This document shows positions 9,308 to 20,476 of a stretch of DNA of 64,000 nt, piece after piece. This DNA comes from Morganella morganii (GTDB lineage: Bacteria > Pseudomonadota > Gammaproteobacteria > Enterobacterales > Enterobacteriaceae), in contig NZ_CP066129.1 in the NCBI RefSeq assembly GCF_019242955.1, positions 4,071,674 through 4,135,673 on the forward strand. The letters run 5' to 3'. The translations under genes and the position numbers were made by a program. The notes below the pieces were generated by a model. The model was given only the letters and a program-made list of their open reading frames with translations. It searched no databases and was not told where the DNA came from. Positions within the stretch are counted from its first letter, which is position 1. Every line of letters begins with the position of its first letter.

Positions 9308-10369
9308 ATGAAAATTCTGGTGATCGGGCCGTCGTGGGTCGGTGACATGATGATGTCACAAAGCCTTTACCGTACCCTGAAAACACGTTATCCGCAGGCA
9401 ACAATTGATGTGATGGCCCCCGCGTGGTGCCGTCCGCTGCTGGCAAAAATGCCGGAAGTGGATGAAGCCATCGCCATGCCACTCGGCCACGGCGCTCTGG
9501 CTCTCGGCGAGCGCCGCCGTCTGGGACATTCCCTGCGTGATAATAAGTATGATCGTGCTTATGTGCTGCCGAACTCGTTAAAATCGGCGCTGGTGCCGTT
9601 TTTTGCGAAGATCCCGGTGCGTACCGGCTGGCTGGGCGAGATGCGTTATGGTCTGCTCAACGATCACCGGAAACTCGACAAAGCCGCTTTTCCGCTGATG
9701 GTGCAGCGCTATGTTGCCCTCGCATATGATAAAGCGGATGTCCCTGCCGCCACCGCCCTGCCGCAGCCTCTGTTGTGGCCGAAGCTGGTGGTGCGGGATG
9801 AGGATATCGCCGAAAGTATGGCGGCGTTTAATATCAGCGATCACCGCCCGGTCATCGGTTTTTGTCCGGGGGCTGAGTTTGGCCCGGCCAAACGCTGGCC
9901 GCATTATCACTACGGTGAATTAGCGAAGAAACTGATTGATGAGCGTGATTTTCAGATAATCCTGTTCGGCTCGGAAAAAGATCACGCCGCCGGAGAGGAT
10001 ATTCTCGCCATGCTCAGTGATGAGCAGCGTGAAAACTGCCTGCATCTGGCCGGAAAAACCTCGCTGGAGCAGGCGGTAAACCTGATTGCCGGTTGTCATG
10101 CCATTATCACCAACGATTCCGGTCTGATGCATGTGGCCGCCGCACTGGATCGTCCGCTGGTCGCCTTATACGGCCCGAGCAGCCCGGATTTCACGCCGCC
10201 GCTGTCAGATAAGGCCCGCGTTATCCGCCTGATCACCGGTTATCACAAAGTCCGCAAAGGAGATGCGCATGAGGGCTATCACCAGAGCCTGATTGATATT
10301 CTGCCGGAACGTGTTCTGTCTGAACTGGATGATTTGCTGAAGAGTTCCCCGCCATGCGCCGTGTGTTAA
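9308..10369 (+). CDS. waaF: ADP-heptose--LPS heptosyltransferase II
   Basis: A GT9 enzyme that adds the second heptose to HepI of the lipopolysaccharide inner core, at the cytoplasmic face of the inner membrane. The 353-residue protein begins MKILVIGPSWVGDMMMSQSL, has the FCPGAEFGPAKRWP nucleotide-binding loop near residue 180, and ITNDSGLMHVAAALDRPLVALYG near residue 262. All are characteristic of WaaF. It overlaps the start of waaC by 16 bp, so translation is coupled. Confidence 0.97.
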   Translation: MKILVIGPSWVGDMMMSQSLYRTLKTRYPQATIDVMAPAWCRPLLAKMPEVDEAIAMPLGHGALALGERRRLGHSLRDNKYDRAYVLPNSLKSALVPFFAKIPVRTGWLGEMRYGLLNDHRKLDKAAFPLMVQRYVALAYDKADVPAATALPQPLLWPKLVVRDEDIAESMAAFNISDHRPVIGFCPGAEFGPAKRWPHYHYGELAKKLIDERDFQIILFGSEKDHAAGEDILAMLSDEQRENCLHLAGKTSLEQAVNLIAGCHAIITNDSGLMHVAAALDRPLVALYGPSSPDFTPPLSDKARVIRLITGYHKVRKGDAHEGYHQSLIDILPERVLSELDDLLKSSPPCAVC

Positions 10370-11331
10370 TCGTCAAAACCTCGTCGATGGGCGATGTGCT
10401 GCATACATTGCCCGCACTGACTGACGCCGTGCAGGTATTCCCGGATATCACCTTTGACTGGGTGGTTGAAGAGGGGTTTGCCCAGATCCCGGGCTGGCAC
10501 TCTGCAGTTGATCGCGTCATCCCGGTCGCTATCCGCCGCTGGCGGAAAAACTGGTTCCGCCGTGATATCCGCAGTGAGCGCCGTCAGTTCCGCGAAGCCG
10601 TACAATCACAGACTTATGATGCAGTAATTGATGCACAGGGGCTGATTAAAAGTGCCCTGCTGGTCACCCGGCTGGCTCACGGCCGCAAACACGGCTATGA
10701 CCGGCACAGTATCCGCGAACCGCTGGCAAGTTTTTTCTATGATGAAAAACACGCTGTCAGTAAGACACAGCATGCCGTTGAGCGCATCCGTCAGCTTTTT
10801 TCCCTGAGTCTCGGCTATGAAAAACCGCAGATACCGGGCGATTATGCGATTGCCGCCCATTTTCTGAATAACCGCACCACACCGGCAGAGACCACGCCGT
10901 ATCTGGTCTGCCTGCACGCCACCACCCGCGATGCCAAACACTGGCCGGAGTCACACTGGCGGGCGCTGTTTGCACAGCTGTCTGACAGTGGTCTGCATAT
11001 CCGTCTGCCATGGGGCGCACCGCATGAACAGGAGCGGGCGCAGCGTCTGGCTGCCGGATTTACACATGTGCATGTGTTACCGAAATTATCACTGGCCGGT
11101 GTGGCGGCAGAAATTGCCGGTGCGGAAGGCGTGATTTCAGTGGATACCGGACTGAGCCACCTGACGGCGGCACTGGATAAACCCAATATCACCCTGTACG
11201 GCCCGACTGATCCGGGACTTATCGGCGGTTACGGTAAAGGACAGTTTGCCCTGACAGCAAAAGACGGGGATTTGTCATCGGTCAGTGCGGATGATGTGCT
11301 CGCCGCAATGGCAGAGCACATGCCGCGTTAA
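10354..11331 (+). CDS. waaC: Lipopolysaccharide heptosyltransferase I
   Basis: A GT9 enzyme that adds the first L-glycero-D-manno-heptose to Kdo. The 325-residue protein starts MRRVLIVKTSSMGDVLHTLP, with DAQGLIKSALL near residue 94, CLHATTRDAKHWPE near residue 190 and SVDTGLSHLTAALDKPNITLYG near residue 262, all as in E. coli WaaC. Last gene of the hldD-waaF-waaC run; its stop lies 2 bp from the stop of the convergent wabN, with no obvious terminator between them. Confidence 0.97.
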   Translation: MRRVLIVKTSSMGDVLHTLPALTDAVQVFPDITFDWVVEEGFAQIPGWHSAVDRVIPVAIRRWRKNWFRRDIRSERRQFREAVQSQTYDAVIDAQGLIKSALLVTRLAHGRKHGYDRHSIREPLASFFYDEKHAVSKTQHAVERIRQLFSLSLGYEKPQIPGDYAIAAHFLNNRTTPAETTPYLVCLHATTRDAKHWPESHWRALFAQLSDSGLHIRLPWGAPHEQERAQRLAAGFTHVHVLPKLSLAGVAAEIAGAEGVISVDTGLSHLTAALDKPNITLYGPTDPGLIGGYGKGQFALTAKDGDLSSVSADDVLAAMAEHMPR

Positions 11332-11333
11332 GA

Positions 11334-12311
11334 TTACGATGCGTTACGCTGTGCGAGTTTCCGCTGATAAAACTCCGCCAGCGTCATGCCTTCCGCACGC
11401 TGAGCGATATACGCAAACAGCTGTTCCAGATCATCATACAGTGCGTCAATCGCCGCCTCATCCCTGAATGTCGGGCTTCCGCCCGGCATAAACTCAGATG
11501 AATGCAGCATAAATTCAATGTGATCGTTTCCCTGAGCCAGACAGGTATCAACCACCTGCTGCATCTGCGCCAGATTCCCGCCTTTCGGCCGCAGCCAGTT
11601 TACGGACGGCGAACGCTTTTTGCCGCGTAACTTGTCGTAAAACTGTTTCAGACCGTTCATCAGCGGGGAATGGCGGAACTGAACACTCATCGGCACCTGT
11701 AACAGGGAAGAATCCCCGGCACGGCGGATATCATTCAGATCCATAAAATAGGCGTCAGACGGAAAGTTCAGGTAATTGGTGCCGCCGTTACCGATGGGTG
11801 CCGGTGCTCCGGGGGTATATGCCCAGTTCACCCGTGGTGTCACGGAACAATCGGTCTGATAACCAAATTCTGCCAGTAAACGGGCGTATTTTTCATTGAA
11901 TGCCCAGCGGCCTGCTCGGTGACTGACCATTTTGGTCTGTAATTTATCTTCCAGCAGCGATGTCATGACATTAATTTTTTCTTTCATCACATCGTCAGGG
12001 TACTCAATCAGATAGGGCTGAAAACGGTCATCATCCGCTGTCAGTGCTTTCAGCGGCGGACTGTTCCAGGCGTGCAGATGCATGCCGATCTCTCCGGTCT
12101 GCCGGGCAATCACATCCTGCGCAAATTCAATATAGGCATCATCGGTTGCCATTTCATAATTGGTCAGCCAGACCGGCTTAAAGCTGTACTTCTCACACAG
12201 TGTCTGAAAACGCGGTAAAAACCGGGTATTCTGCGTGGTGATCGCCGGACCGGATTCCCAGAGGTTATCCCCCTCTGTATCAAGGGTGATGATAAAAGCG
12301 GGTTTCGCCAT
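11334..12311 (-). CDS. wabN: Polysaccharide deacetylase, probable core hexosamine deacetylase WabN
   Basis: A 325-residue cytoplasmic protein of the NodB-type deacetylase superfamily: FIITLDTEGDN near residue 5 (metal Asp), MHLHAWNSPP near residue 82 and SHRAGRWAFN near residue 129 (His/Arg motifs). In Klebsiella and Proteus, WabN removes the acetyl group from the core GlcNAc added by WabH, giving GlcN. Here it sits directly downstream of the probable wabH and wabG genes, which supports that assignment. I chose the ATG at 12311 because AGGAG lies 8 bases upstream. An ATG at 12326 would overlap the stop of wabH. Confidence 0.75.
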   Translation of the reverse strand: MAKPAFIITLDTEGDNLWESGPAITTQNTRFLPRFQTLCEKYSFKPVWLTNYEMATDDAYIEFAQDVIARQTGEIGMHLHAWNSPPLKALTADDDRFQPYLIEYPDDVMKEKINVMTSLLEDKLQTKMVSHRAGRWAFNEKYARLLAEFGYQTDCSVTPRVNWAYTPGAPAPIGNGGTNYLNFPSDAYFMDLNDIRRAGDSSLLQVPMSVQFRHSPLMNGLKQFYDKLRGKKRSPSVNWLRPKGGNLAQMQQVVDTCLAQGNDHIEFMLHSSEFMPGGSPTFRDEAAIDALYDDLEQLFAYIAQRAEGMTLAEFYQRKLAQRNAS

Positions 12312-12322
12312 GGTTGTGCTCC

Positions 12323-13444
12323 TCACGCGTGTGTTGACGGGACTGGCTGAATCAGGTCGCAGTACTGACTGACTATCGTCTGCTGCTCAAACTTATGATA
12401 CATCTCCGGGGTGATCACCGGCGGATGTTCATAAACCAGGCGGATTTTCTCCGCCAGGCTGACAGGGGTCAGGTCGGATAAACAGGCGGTAAGTTCACCG
12501 GTCATAATTTCACTGATCCCGCCCGGACAGCGGGTACTGACAACCGGTGTACCGCAGATCAGCGATTCGATCAGAACAGAAGAAAGTCCCTCGCTGTCAG
12601 AACTCAGAACCACCGCTTTCGCACCACGGATGATCGGCATCGGTTTTGACTGAAAGCCGATAAATTCCACCCGGTCTTCCAGCCCCAGTTCAGCCACCTG
12701 GCTTTTCAGTGTCTGTGTAAACGACTCACTGCCCTGCCCCGCCAGCAGCAGCTTGCACGGCAGATTAGCCAGCGCAAATGCGGTCAGTAATCTATCCTGC
12801 CGTTTTACCTCATGAAAACGCCCGAGATGCACCATATAATCCTGCCCCTGATACGGATTATCAGCCAGCGACTGGCGCTGAATATCCGCAACATCAAACG
12901 GGTTATAAATAGTCACACACTGCTGCGGAGTCACCCCGACGTTTTCACATAAATCCCGGCACACCGCACCGGAAACCCCGATAATATTTCGTCCGTTATA
13001 CACACTGCGGATTTTCGCCTGTTTCACGCGGCGGCGCAGACCGGTTTTATTACCCAGATAACTGGCCGAAAACATACCGTGAAGACAGAACCAGACATTC
13101 AGTCCGGCCAGCGCCTGTGATGCGGCGACAATACGGTCGGTTTTGTGCAGATTGGACACCACCAGTACCGGTTTACCTTTGCGGGCGAACAGGCCGGATA
13201 AAAAAGTGTCCATCTTTCCGGCGCGACGCCGGATTTCAGTCTGACGGCGGAACAATCCCCGGTATGTGTCCGAGGATACCTGATAATCCACGCCTTCCGG
13301 AATGTCATAATCACGGGTATTACTGAGTGATAACAGCGTCACATCATAACCGGCCAGAGCCAGTCCGTGGCTCAGGCTCAGAACCACCCGTTCAGCGCCG
13401 CCGCCCGGTAAACCGTCAATAATAAATAAGATATGCTGTTTCAT
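12323..13444 (-). CDS. wabH: Core glycosyltransferase family 4, probable WabH
   Basis: A 373-residue GT4 enzyme. The N-terminal half starts MKQHILFIIDGLPGGGAERV and the donor-binding half contains FHEVKRQDRLLTAF and the Glu-containing SSDSEGLSSVLIESLICGTPVV (E-x7-E motif near residue 285). In Proteus and Klebsiella WabH transfers GlcNAc to the core GalA residue. Position between wabN and wabG in the same order supports this. The ATG at 13444 overlaps the wabG stop as TAATG, so translation is probably coupled. The exact acceptor rests on synteny, not on the sequence. Confidence 0.7.
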   Translation of the reverse strand: MKQHILFIIDGLPGGGAERVVLSLSHGLALAGYDVTLLSLSNTRDYDIPEGVDYQVSSDTYRGLFRRQTEIRRRAGKMDTFLSGLFARKGKPVLVVSNLHKTDRIVAASQALAGLNVWFCLHGMFSASYLGNKTGLRRRVKQAKIRSVYNGRNIIGVSGAVCRDLCENVGVTPQQCVTIYNPFDVADIQRQSLADNPYQGQDYMVHLGRFHEVKRQDRLLTAFALANLPCKLLLAGQGSESFTQTLKSQVAELGLEDRVEFIGFQSKPMPIIRGAKAVVLSSDSEGLSSVLIESLICGTPVVSTRCPGGISEIMTGELTACLSDLTPVSLAEKIRLVYEHPPVITPEMYHKFEQQTIVSQYCDLIQPVPSTHA

Positions 13445-14571
13445 TATGCCAGGACCCGCCCGTAAAGATCGATAAGCTGCTGTGATAACGCCGCCGGTGT
13501 ATAAGGTAAAACCCGCTGCCGGGCACATTCCGACATCCGGCTGCTGAGGTGATCACAAGGGAGTTGTGATACCGCCTCTGCCAGCCCGTTAATATCGAGC
13601 GCATCACAGACAAACCCCTCTTCACCCTGTGTGATAAACTCCGCTCCGCCGCAGGTGGTGCTGGTGATCACCGGCAGTGCGCAGGCCATCGCCTCCGGTA
13701 CCACATTCGGGAACGGATCATACAGCGTCGGCAGCAGCAACCCGTCACTCATCTGATAAAACGGCAGTGTCTGTTTCTGCATGCCCGCAAAGCGGATACG
13801 ATCAGCACACCCCAGAGACACGGCCAGCTGACGATATTTTTTTTCTGCCTTATCCTGACCGATTACCAGCAGATACGCGTCATTGCGGCTGACAGCAGCA
13901 ATCGCCGCCGCAAGCCCTTTGCGTTCAAATCCGGAACCGACATACACCAGACATTTTGCCGCTGCCGGGATTTGATAAGTCTGCCGCAGCGCAAGGCGCT
14001 CAGCTTCCGGTAACGGATGAAATTTCTCAGAATCAATCCCGTTATAGATGACGGTTATCTGTGACTCTGACAAACCAAAGTCTTCCATCACCTCTTTTTT
14101 TACCATCACTGAATTACAAATCACCTGCTTAAAGTGCGGATCATGGTACATCTCCTGCTCCGCCTTCATCACATAACGGTGGTACGGTGAGGCAAATAAC
14201 AGTTTTGCCCGCCAGGCAGGCAGTACCCGCGCCCGCTGCAACAGCCAGCGGCGGTGCACACCATCACCGGCCCGGTAAATATCACAGCCGGCAATACGCT
14301 CATGGCTCTGCACAATATCAAATTTTTCTTTTTGCCAGCAGGTACGGGCTGCATTCGCGAATCCCCGTTCACGGCTGATCCGGCCCCATTTCGGCGGATT
14401 CACCACATGAATGTGCCAGCCGGGTGCTGCCGCGCCCTGCCAGGAGCGGGTGATGACATTCAGCTCCAGATTTTGATTATCCAGAGCCTCCAGCGCCCGG
14501 GATACAAAACGCTCCGCGCCGCCGTCCGGACGGTATTTCTGACGGACAATCGCCAGACGCATCTCTTTCAT
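13444..14571 (-). CDS. wabG: Core glycosyltransferase family 4, probable WabG
   Basis: A 375-residue GT4 enzyme that starts with LAIVRQKYRPDGGAERFV, resembling WaaG/WabG. It has CNSVMVKKEVMEDFG near residue 152, YVGSGFERKGL near residue 215, and the EAMACALPVI glutamate motif near residue 295. In Klebsiella WabG adds GalA to HepII, opening the outer core. GGAG lies 6 bases before the ATG at 14571; the start overlaps the waaQ stop by four bases. Plain WaaG (glucosyltransferase) is an alternative; the neighbours wabH and wabN favour WabG. Confidence 0.72.
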   Translation of the reverse strand: MKEMRLAIVRQKYRPDGGAERFVSRALEALDNQNLELNVITRSWQGAAAPGWHIHVVNPPKWGRISRERGFANAARTCWQKEKFDIVQSHERIAGCDIYRAGDGVHRRWLLQRARVLPAWRAKLLFASPYHRYVMKAEQEMYHDPHFKQVICNSVMVKKEVMEDFGLSESQITVIYNGIDSEKFHPLPEAERLALRQTYQIPAAAKCLVYVGSGFERKGLAAAIAAVSRNDAYLLVIGQDKAEKKYRQLAVSLGCADRIRFAGMQKQTLPFYQMSDGLLLPTLYDPFPNVVPEAMACALPVITSTTCGGAEFITQGEEGFVCDALDINGLAEAVSQLPCDHLSSRMSECARQRVLPYTPAALSQQLIDLYGRVLA

Positions 14572-15641
14572 AAATATCTCCGTGCCGCTGCAATCACTGC
14601 TTCTGCCGGGATCGGACTCAGGTAACGCTCATCCGTCCCGGTATCCACATCATCAGGGTCCGGCTGTTCGCCGTAGTCTGATGCTTTAATGATCTCACCG
14701 GTTGCCTGCCACGGCGACCAGAACACCAGTTTTGTCGGGCCGAACAGGGCTATCATGGGGGTTTTCAGAGCGGCGGCCATATGCATCGGAACAGAATCCA
14801 CGCCGATATACAGTTTTGCGCGATCAATCAGGGCTGCAAGCTGAGGCAGGGTCAGTTCTCCGGCAACGGAGACAATCCGGCCATCTGCCACTGCCTGCTG
14901 ACACCGCGCCAGGATGGATGCCACCATCTCTTTTTCACGCGCATCCGGCCCGCTGCTGAGGACAATCTGATGTCCTTCATCCGCCAGGGTGCGGATAACG
15001 TCACTCATTTTGTCGTCATCCCAGCATTTGTAGAACCAGCGGGACGTCGGCTGCACCACAATATACTCACCGGTCACCTGTTTATGCTGCAAAAGCTGCT
15101 CTGTCTTCTGCCGGTCTTCCTCTGAATACGCCATCGTGACATGACTGACAGTCACCGGCAGATTCAGCGGGGTTAATCCGTTAAGGTTTTGCTCCACCGT
15201 ATGCGTGACAGATTCCTGTGAGGTATCTGCCAGCAGGGTGTAACACTTTTTCCAGAAAATACTCTGCCGTTTCCATAAATCCAGCCCGACACGGATGCGG
15301 GCACCGGTAAAACGGGTCACGATCGCGCTGTACCACTGATCGGCCAGATTCACCACCAGATCATAACGGCGCTGACGCAGGGATTTCAGTAAACGCCACT
15401 CATGCCCGATACGTTTACAGGTTCCTTCTTTACGCCAGGCTCTGTCCATGGCGAAAATATGGCTGATGCCGGGATGACGGCTGAGCATTGGTGCCGTTTC
15501 CTGATACAGGAGAACATCCACCTCAGCATCCGGGTAATTCGCTTTCAGTGTATTAATCACTGGTGTTATCAGCAGCATATCGCCGTGATGACGGAGTTTT
15601 ATTACCAGAATACGCTGTACCGGCGCGGATGCTGTTTGCAT
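14568..15641 (-). CDS. waaQ: Lipopolysaccharide heptosyltransferase III
   Basis: A GT9 enzyme that adds HepIII as a branch on HepII of the inner core. The 357-residue protein has ILVIKLRHHGDMLLITPVIN at residue 11, VVQPTSRWFYKCWD near residue 196 and IGVDSVPMHMAAALKTPMIALFG near residue 280, typical of WaaQ rather than WaaC or WaaF. It is the promoter-proximal gene of the minus-strand run waaQ-wabG-wabH-wabN. I looked for the RfaH-type ops element in the 225 bp upstream and found none. Confidence 0.93.
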   Translation of the reverse strand: MQTASAPVQRILVIKLRHHGDMLLITPVINTLKANYPDAEVDVLLYQETAPMLSRHPGISHIFAMDRAWRKEGTCKRIGHEWRLLKSLRQRRYDLVVNLADQWYSAIVTRFTGARIRVGLDLWKRQSIFWKKCYTLLADTSQESVTHTVEQNLNGLTPLNLPVTVSHVTMAYSEEDRQKTEQLLQHKQVTGEYIVVQPTSRWFYKCWDDDKMSDVIRTLADEGHQIVLSSGPDAREKEMVASILARCQQAVADGRIVSVAGELTLPQLAALIDRAKLYIGVDSVPMHMAAALKTPMIALFGPTKLVFWSPWQATGEIIKASDYGEQPDPDDVDTGTDERYLSPIPAEAVIAAARRYL

Positions 15642-15866
15642 AAGAGTTCCATTTAAGATCAGACAAAAATCAAAGAATACCAGGTATCAATATCTGAGGC
15701 ACAGATTACCATAAATCGTTCCCGGCAGTATTAACAGATAGCGCAGTGTGTTGTGCCGGACAACCGTAATTCCGCCCCCGGCACCACCGGGTTTATGCTT
15801 TTTAATGCGCTATTCGTGTTAGTTTTATGCTACTATTGCCGCAATCTTATCTGCGAAACTGATAAA

Positions 15867-17143
15867 ATGTTACTGCGTGTATACCAGGTTCTGCTTTACC
15901 TGATCCAACCTCTTATCTGGTTACGTCTGTTATGGCGCAGCCGCCGCTCCCCGGCCTACCGCAGACGCTGGGGTGAACGTTATGGTTTCTGTAAAGGGAA
16001 AACCGGCACCGGCGGCATCATTCTGCACTCAGTTTCTGTCGGCGAAACACTCGCCGCAGTACCGCTGGTCCGTGCGTTACGCCACCATTATCCGACGTTA
16101 CCTATCACTGTCACTACGATGACCCCCACCGGTTCAGAGCGTGTTTTATCAGCATTAGGGGATGATGTTTACCACGTCTATCTGCCTTATGACTTACCGG
16201 GTTCGATGAAACGGTTTTTCAATACGGTTCAGCCGAAACTGGTGATCGTAATGGAAACGGAACTGTGGCCGAACATGATAACCGAACTTCACCGCCGGAA
16301 AATTCCGCTGGTGATCGCCAATGCCCGCCTGTCTGCACGCTCGGCTGCCGGTTATAAAAAAGCGGGCAGTTTCGTGAAAACCATCCTGAACCGGATCACG
16401 CTGGTCGCCGCGCAGAATCAGGAAGACGGAGAACGCTTTATTGAACTCGGGCTGCGCCGCCAGCAACTGCATGTGACCGGCAGCCTGAAATTCGATATTT
16501 CTGTCACGCCGGAACTGGCCGCCAAAGCCGTTACCCTGCGCCGTCAGTGGGCCGCCCGCCGCCCGGTCTGGATCGCAACCAGCACCCATGAAGGCGAGGA
16601 AGAAATTATCCTCAGTGCTCATAAAACCCTGCTGAACCGCTTTCCGAATCTTCTGCTGATCCTGGTACCGCGCCATCCGGAGCGGTTTGCCAAAGCTCGG
16701 GAACTGACCGAAAAAGCCGGTCTGACCTATGTGATGCGCAGCAGTAATACCATTCCGTCACCGGAAACACAGGTCGTGGTCGGGGACACTATGGGCGAAC
16801 TGATGCTGCTGTACGGACTGGCGGATATCGCGTTTGTCGGCGGCAGCCTGGTTGAGCGCGGCGGGCATAATCCGCTGGAAGCCGCTGCACACGCACTGCC
16901 GGTACTGATGGGACCGCACACGTTCAATTTCAAAAACATCTGCGGTAAATTACAGCAGGCCGATGCCCTGCTGACCGTTACGGATGAACAAAGTCTGAGT
17001 GATGCAGTCAGTAATCTGCTTAATGATGAGGATTACCGGCTGTACTGCGGACGTCATGCCGCTGAGGTACTTCATGAAAATCAGGGCGCACTGCACCGTC
17101 TGATGCAATTGCTCGGGCCATATCTGCCGCCGCGGAGCCACTG

Positions 17144-17144
<1 letters not shown>
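15867..17144 (+). CDS. waaA: Lipid IV(A) 3-deoxy-D-manno-octulosonic acid transferase
   Basis: Adds Kdo residues to lipid IVA at the inner membrane. I chose the ATG at 15867, giving 425 residues, the same as E. coli, and the N-terminal membrane anchor [19 protein letters not shown]. An ATG 114 bp upstream in frame would add an unrelated extension. Motifs are HSVSVGE near residue 51, [27 protein letters not shown] near residue 265 and [17 protein letters not shown] near residue 325. The stop overlaps the waaE start. Confidence 0.96.
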
Positions 17145-18405
<1,261 letters not shown>

Positions 18406-19215
18406 TCAGTGCTGACAGGCGGGGCAGAAAAACGTGCTCCGCTGACCGACTTTCACCACTTCTATCTTCTGTCCGCAGTTCGGGCAGTTCTCTCCCTGTT
18501 TTCCGTACACAAACAGTTCCTGGGCAAAATAACCGGGTTTACCATCTGACTGTAAAAAATCCTTCAGCGTGGTACCGCCCTGTTTAATGGATTCCGTCAG
18601 TACCTGTTTAATGGTGGCAACCAGGCGGACAACTTCATCCTCAGTCAGATCTTTGGCGGGGCGCAGCGGATGAATACGGGATAAATAGAGGGATTCATTG
18701 GCGTAGATATTCCCGACACCCACCACTATCTTATTATCCATCAGCCAGCTTTTGACCGGTGTATTCCGTTTGCGGGATTTGGCGAACAGATAAGCGGCGT
18801 CAAAATCATCACTCAGCGGCTCCGGCCCCAGATTGGCCAGCACCGGACAGGTTGCCAAATCATCTGCCCATAACCAGGCACCAAAACGGCGCGGGTCGGT
18901 ATAACGCAGGATTTTGCCGTCACCCAGCACCATATCCACATGATCGTGTTTCTCTTCCGGCGTTTCCTCCAAAAGAATACGTAAGCTGCCGGACATTCCC
19001 AGGTGAATGATAATCCACCCTTCCGGCAGTTCGACCAGCAGATATTTGGCGCGGCGCTGCACGCTGAGCACAGGCCGGTCACTCAGACGCTCAATTTGCT
19101 CTGACACCGGCCAGCGCAGCCGCCGGTTGCGGACCTCAACATAACGTATAGTATTGCCAACAAGATGCGGCTCAATGCCGCGCCGGCTGGTTTCAACCTC
19201 GGGTAATTCAGGCAC
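18406..19215 (-). CDS. mutM: Formamidopyrimidine-DNA glycosylase
   Basis: A bifunctional DNA glycosylase/AP lyase removing oxidised purines such as 8-oxoguanine. The 269-residue protein has the catalytic N-terminus [13 protein letters not shown] (Pro2, Glu3), the helix-two-turn-helix region [13 protein letters not shown] near residue 168, and a C-terminal zinc finger formed by CPNC and CPAC near residues 245 and 265. It lies between coaD and waaL and converges with coaD. No irregularity seen. Confidence 0.97.
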   Translation of the reverse strand: MPELPEVETSRRGIEPHLVGNTIRYVEVRNRRLRWPVSEQIERLSDRPVLSVQRRAKYLLVELPEGWIIIHLGMSGSLRILLEETPEEKHDHVDMVLGDGKILRYTDPRRFGAWLWADDLATCPVLANLGPEPLSDDFDAAYLFAKSRKRNTPVKSWLMDNKIVVGVGNIYANESLYLSRIHPLRPAKDLTEDEVVRLVATIKQVLTESIKQGGTTLKDFLQSDGKPGYFAQELFVYGKQGENCPNCGQKIEVVKVGQRSTFFCPACQH

Positions 19216-19225
19216 AGATAACTCC

Positions 19226-20476
19226 TCAGCGATTCATCGGCTGTGGCTGCTCTGCGGTATCTTCTTTACCGCCGGTCACCAGCGCCACGGCAATACACAG
19301 GAGATAAACTGTAATACTCTCACGACTGAAGAACAAGACATCAGTCAGGCCATAACCGCCCAGGCACAATGTAATCATAATCAGTAAGAGGTTCTTATTC
19401 CGGATACCGGCGTACAACAGCGAGAGATAAATCAGCACCAGCAGCACACCACCGATGATCCCCTGTAATGACAGAACCTCAATCAGCTCACTGTGCAGGT
19501 GTACGGTGAGATAAATCACTATTGAATCACTGATATTACCGGCCGCTATTTTTTCTGAAATAAAGTCATTACGGGCCTGAAAAGATTGTCCGAACGGTGC
19601 GTGCTTAAACGCAGACAGCCCAGCGTACCACATGGTATAGCGGTCGCCCAGTGATCCTCCCGGTTTTGTCACATCATAACCCTGAGTTTCCGTAATCGCC
19701 TCATTAATACGGGACTTATATAAGAACTCATATGATGTTCCTGCAAAAATCAGCAGAAGCACAACAACGATACTAACCTTTTTAATACTCAGGCTCTTGC
19801 GGAAAACAATGGCGGTATAAAAAACAGAAAGCAGAAGGTAGACAGCGATCGCCGCACGGGTCTGTGTCAGTATGATGATCGCATTTGAAACTATCAGATT
19901 AGTGAAAAACAATGAAATATTTAATTTATTTTTCACCTGAGCACAAAAATGAAGACTGACAAAAAAAATTGCGCTGACCAAATATGCAGTAACTGTCGCC
20001 CGGTTTGTATCTAATTCCACCCTGTCTTTATTTAAAACAAAAATATCATAAAGTGCATACAATAAAATATAAAGCGGCAGTACCTTGATGACGCCTGATA
20101 CATATATATTACTGAAAAATCTTCTCAGTTCATTCTTTAATAAAATACAAACACAAAAGATAAAGGCGCCGAGTATAATTCTTGATGCTGTCGGAGAATA
20201 ACTTTTGTAAATACTCAACCCGTCATCATTCATCAAAAATGACCACGCAACCCGGGAGATACCAAACAACAGAAATGAGGCAGCAACAAGCAGGGCTGCA
20301 CGGTCACGGAAAAGTGATATCTTTCTGAAAAAAACCAGCCAGATTGTCACGATAACAGACAAATAACTCAATATAAAATAAGAATCCCGTGACCACGTAT
20401 CTGCAAAAGAAGCAATAACCATCGAGAATGCCATTAACATACCAATAATAATTGGTAATGCTCTGTTCATTACCAT
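19226..20476 (-). CDS. waaL: O-antigen ligase WaaL
   Basis: A 416-residue polytopic inner-membrane protein (about twelve hydrophobic segments) of the O-antigen ligase/polymerase superfamily. The large periplasmic loop holds [15 protein letters not shown] and, near residue 325, [19 protein letters not shown], matching the conserved His region of WaaL. It would join undecaprenyl-linked O-antigen to the finished core. Sequence outside these motifs is AT-rich and variable, as is usual for WaaL. The ATG at 20476 follows the upstream stop directly; a second ATG two codons in is equally possible. Confidence 0.85.
   Translation of the reverse strand: MVMNRALPIIIGMLMAFSMVIASFADTWSRDSYFILSYLSVIVTIWLVFFRKISLFRDRAALLVAASFLLFGISRVAWSFLMNDDGLSIYKSYSPTASRIILGAFIFCVCILLKNELRRFFSNIYVSGVIKVLPLYILLYALYDIFVLNKDRVELDTNRATVTAYLVSAIFFVSLHFCAQVKNKLNISLFFTNLIVSNAIIILTQTRAAIAVYLLLSVFYTAIVFRKSLSIKKVSIVVVLLLIFAGTSYEFLYKSRINEAITETQGYDVTKPGGSLGDRYTMWYAGLSAFKHAPFGQSFQARNDFISEKIAAGNISDSIVIYLTVHLHSELIEVLSLQGIIGGVLLVLIYLSLLYAGIRNKNLLLIMITLCLGGYGLTDVLFFSRESITVYLLCIAVALVTGGKEDTAEQPQPMNR

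Noticed and set aside
15642..15866. RfaH ops/JUMPStart element upstream of waaQ
   Set aside because: I searched both strands for GGCGGTAG-type sequence and found none.
15753..15866. N-terminal extension of WaaA
   Set aside because: The 38 extra codons are unlike WaaA, and the ATG at 15867 gives exactly the E. coli length and N-terminus.
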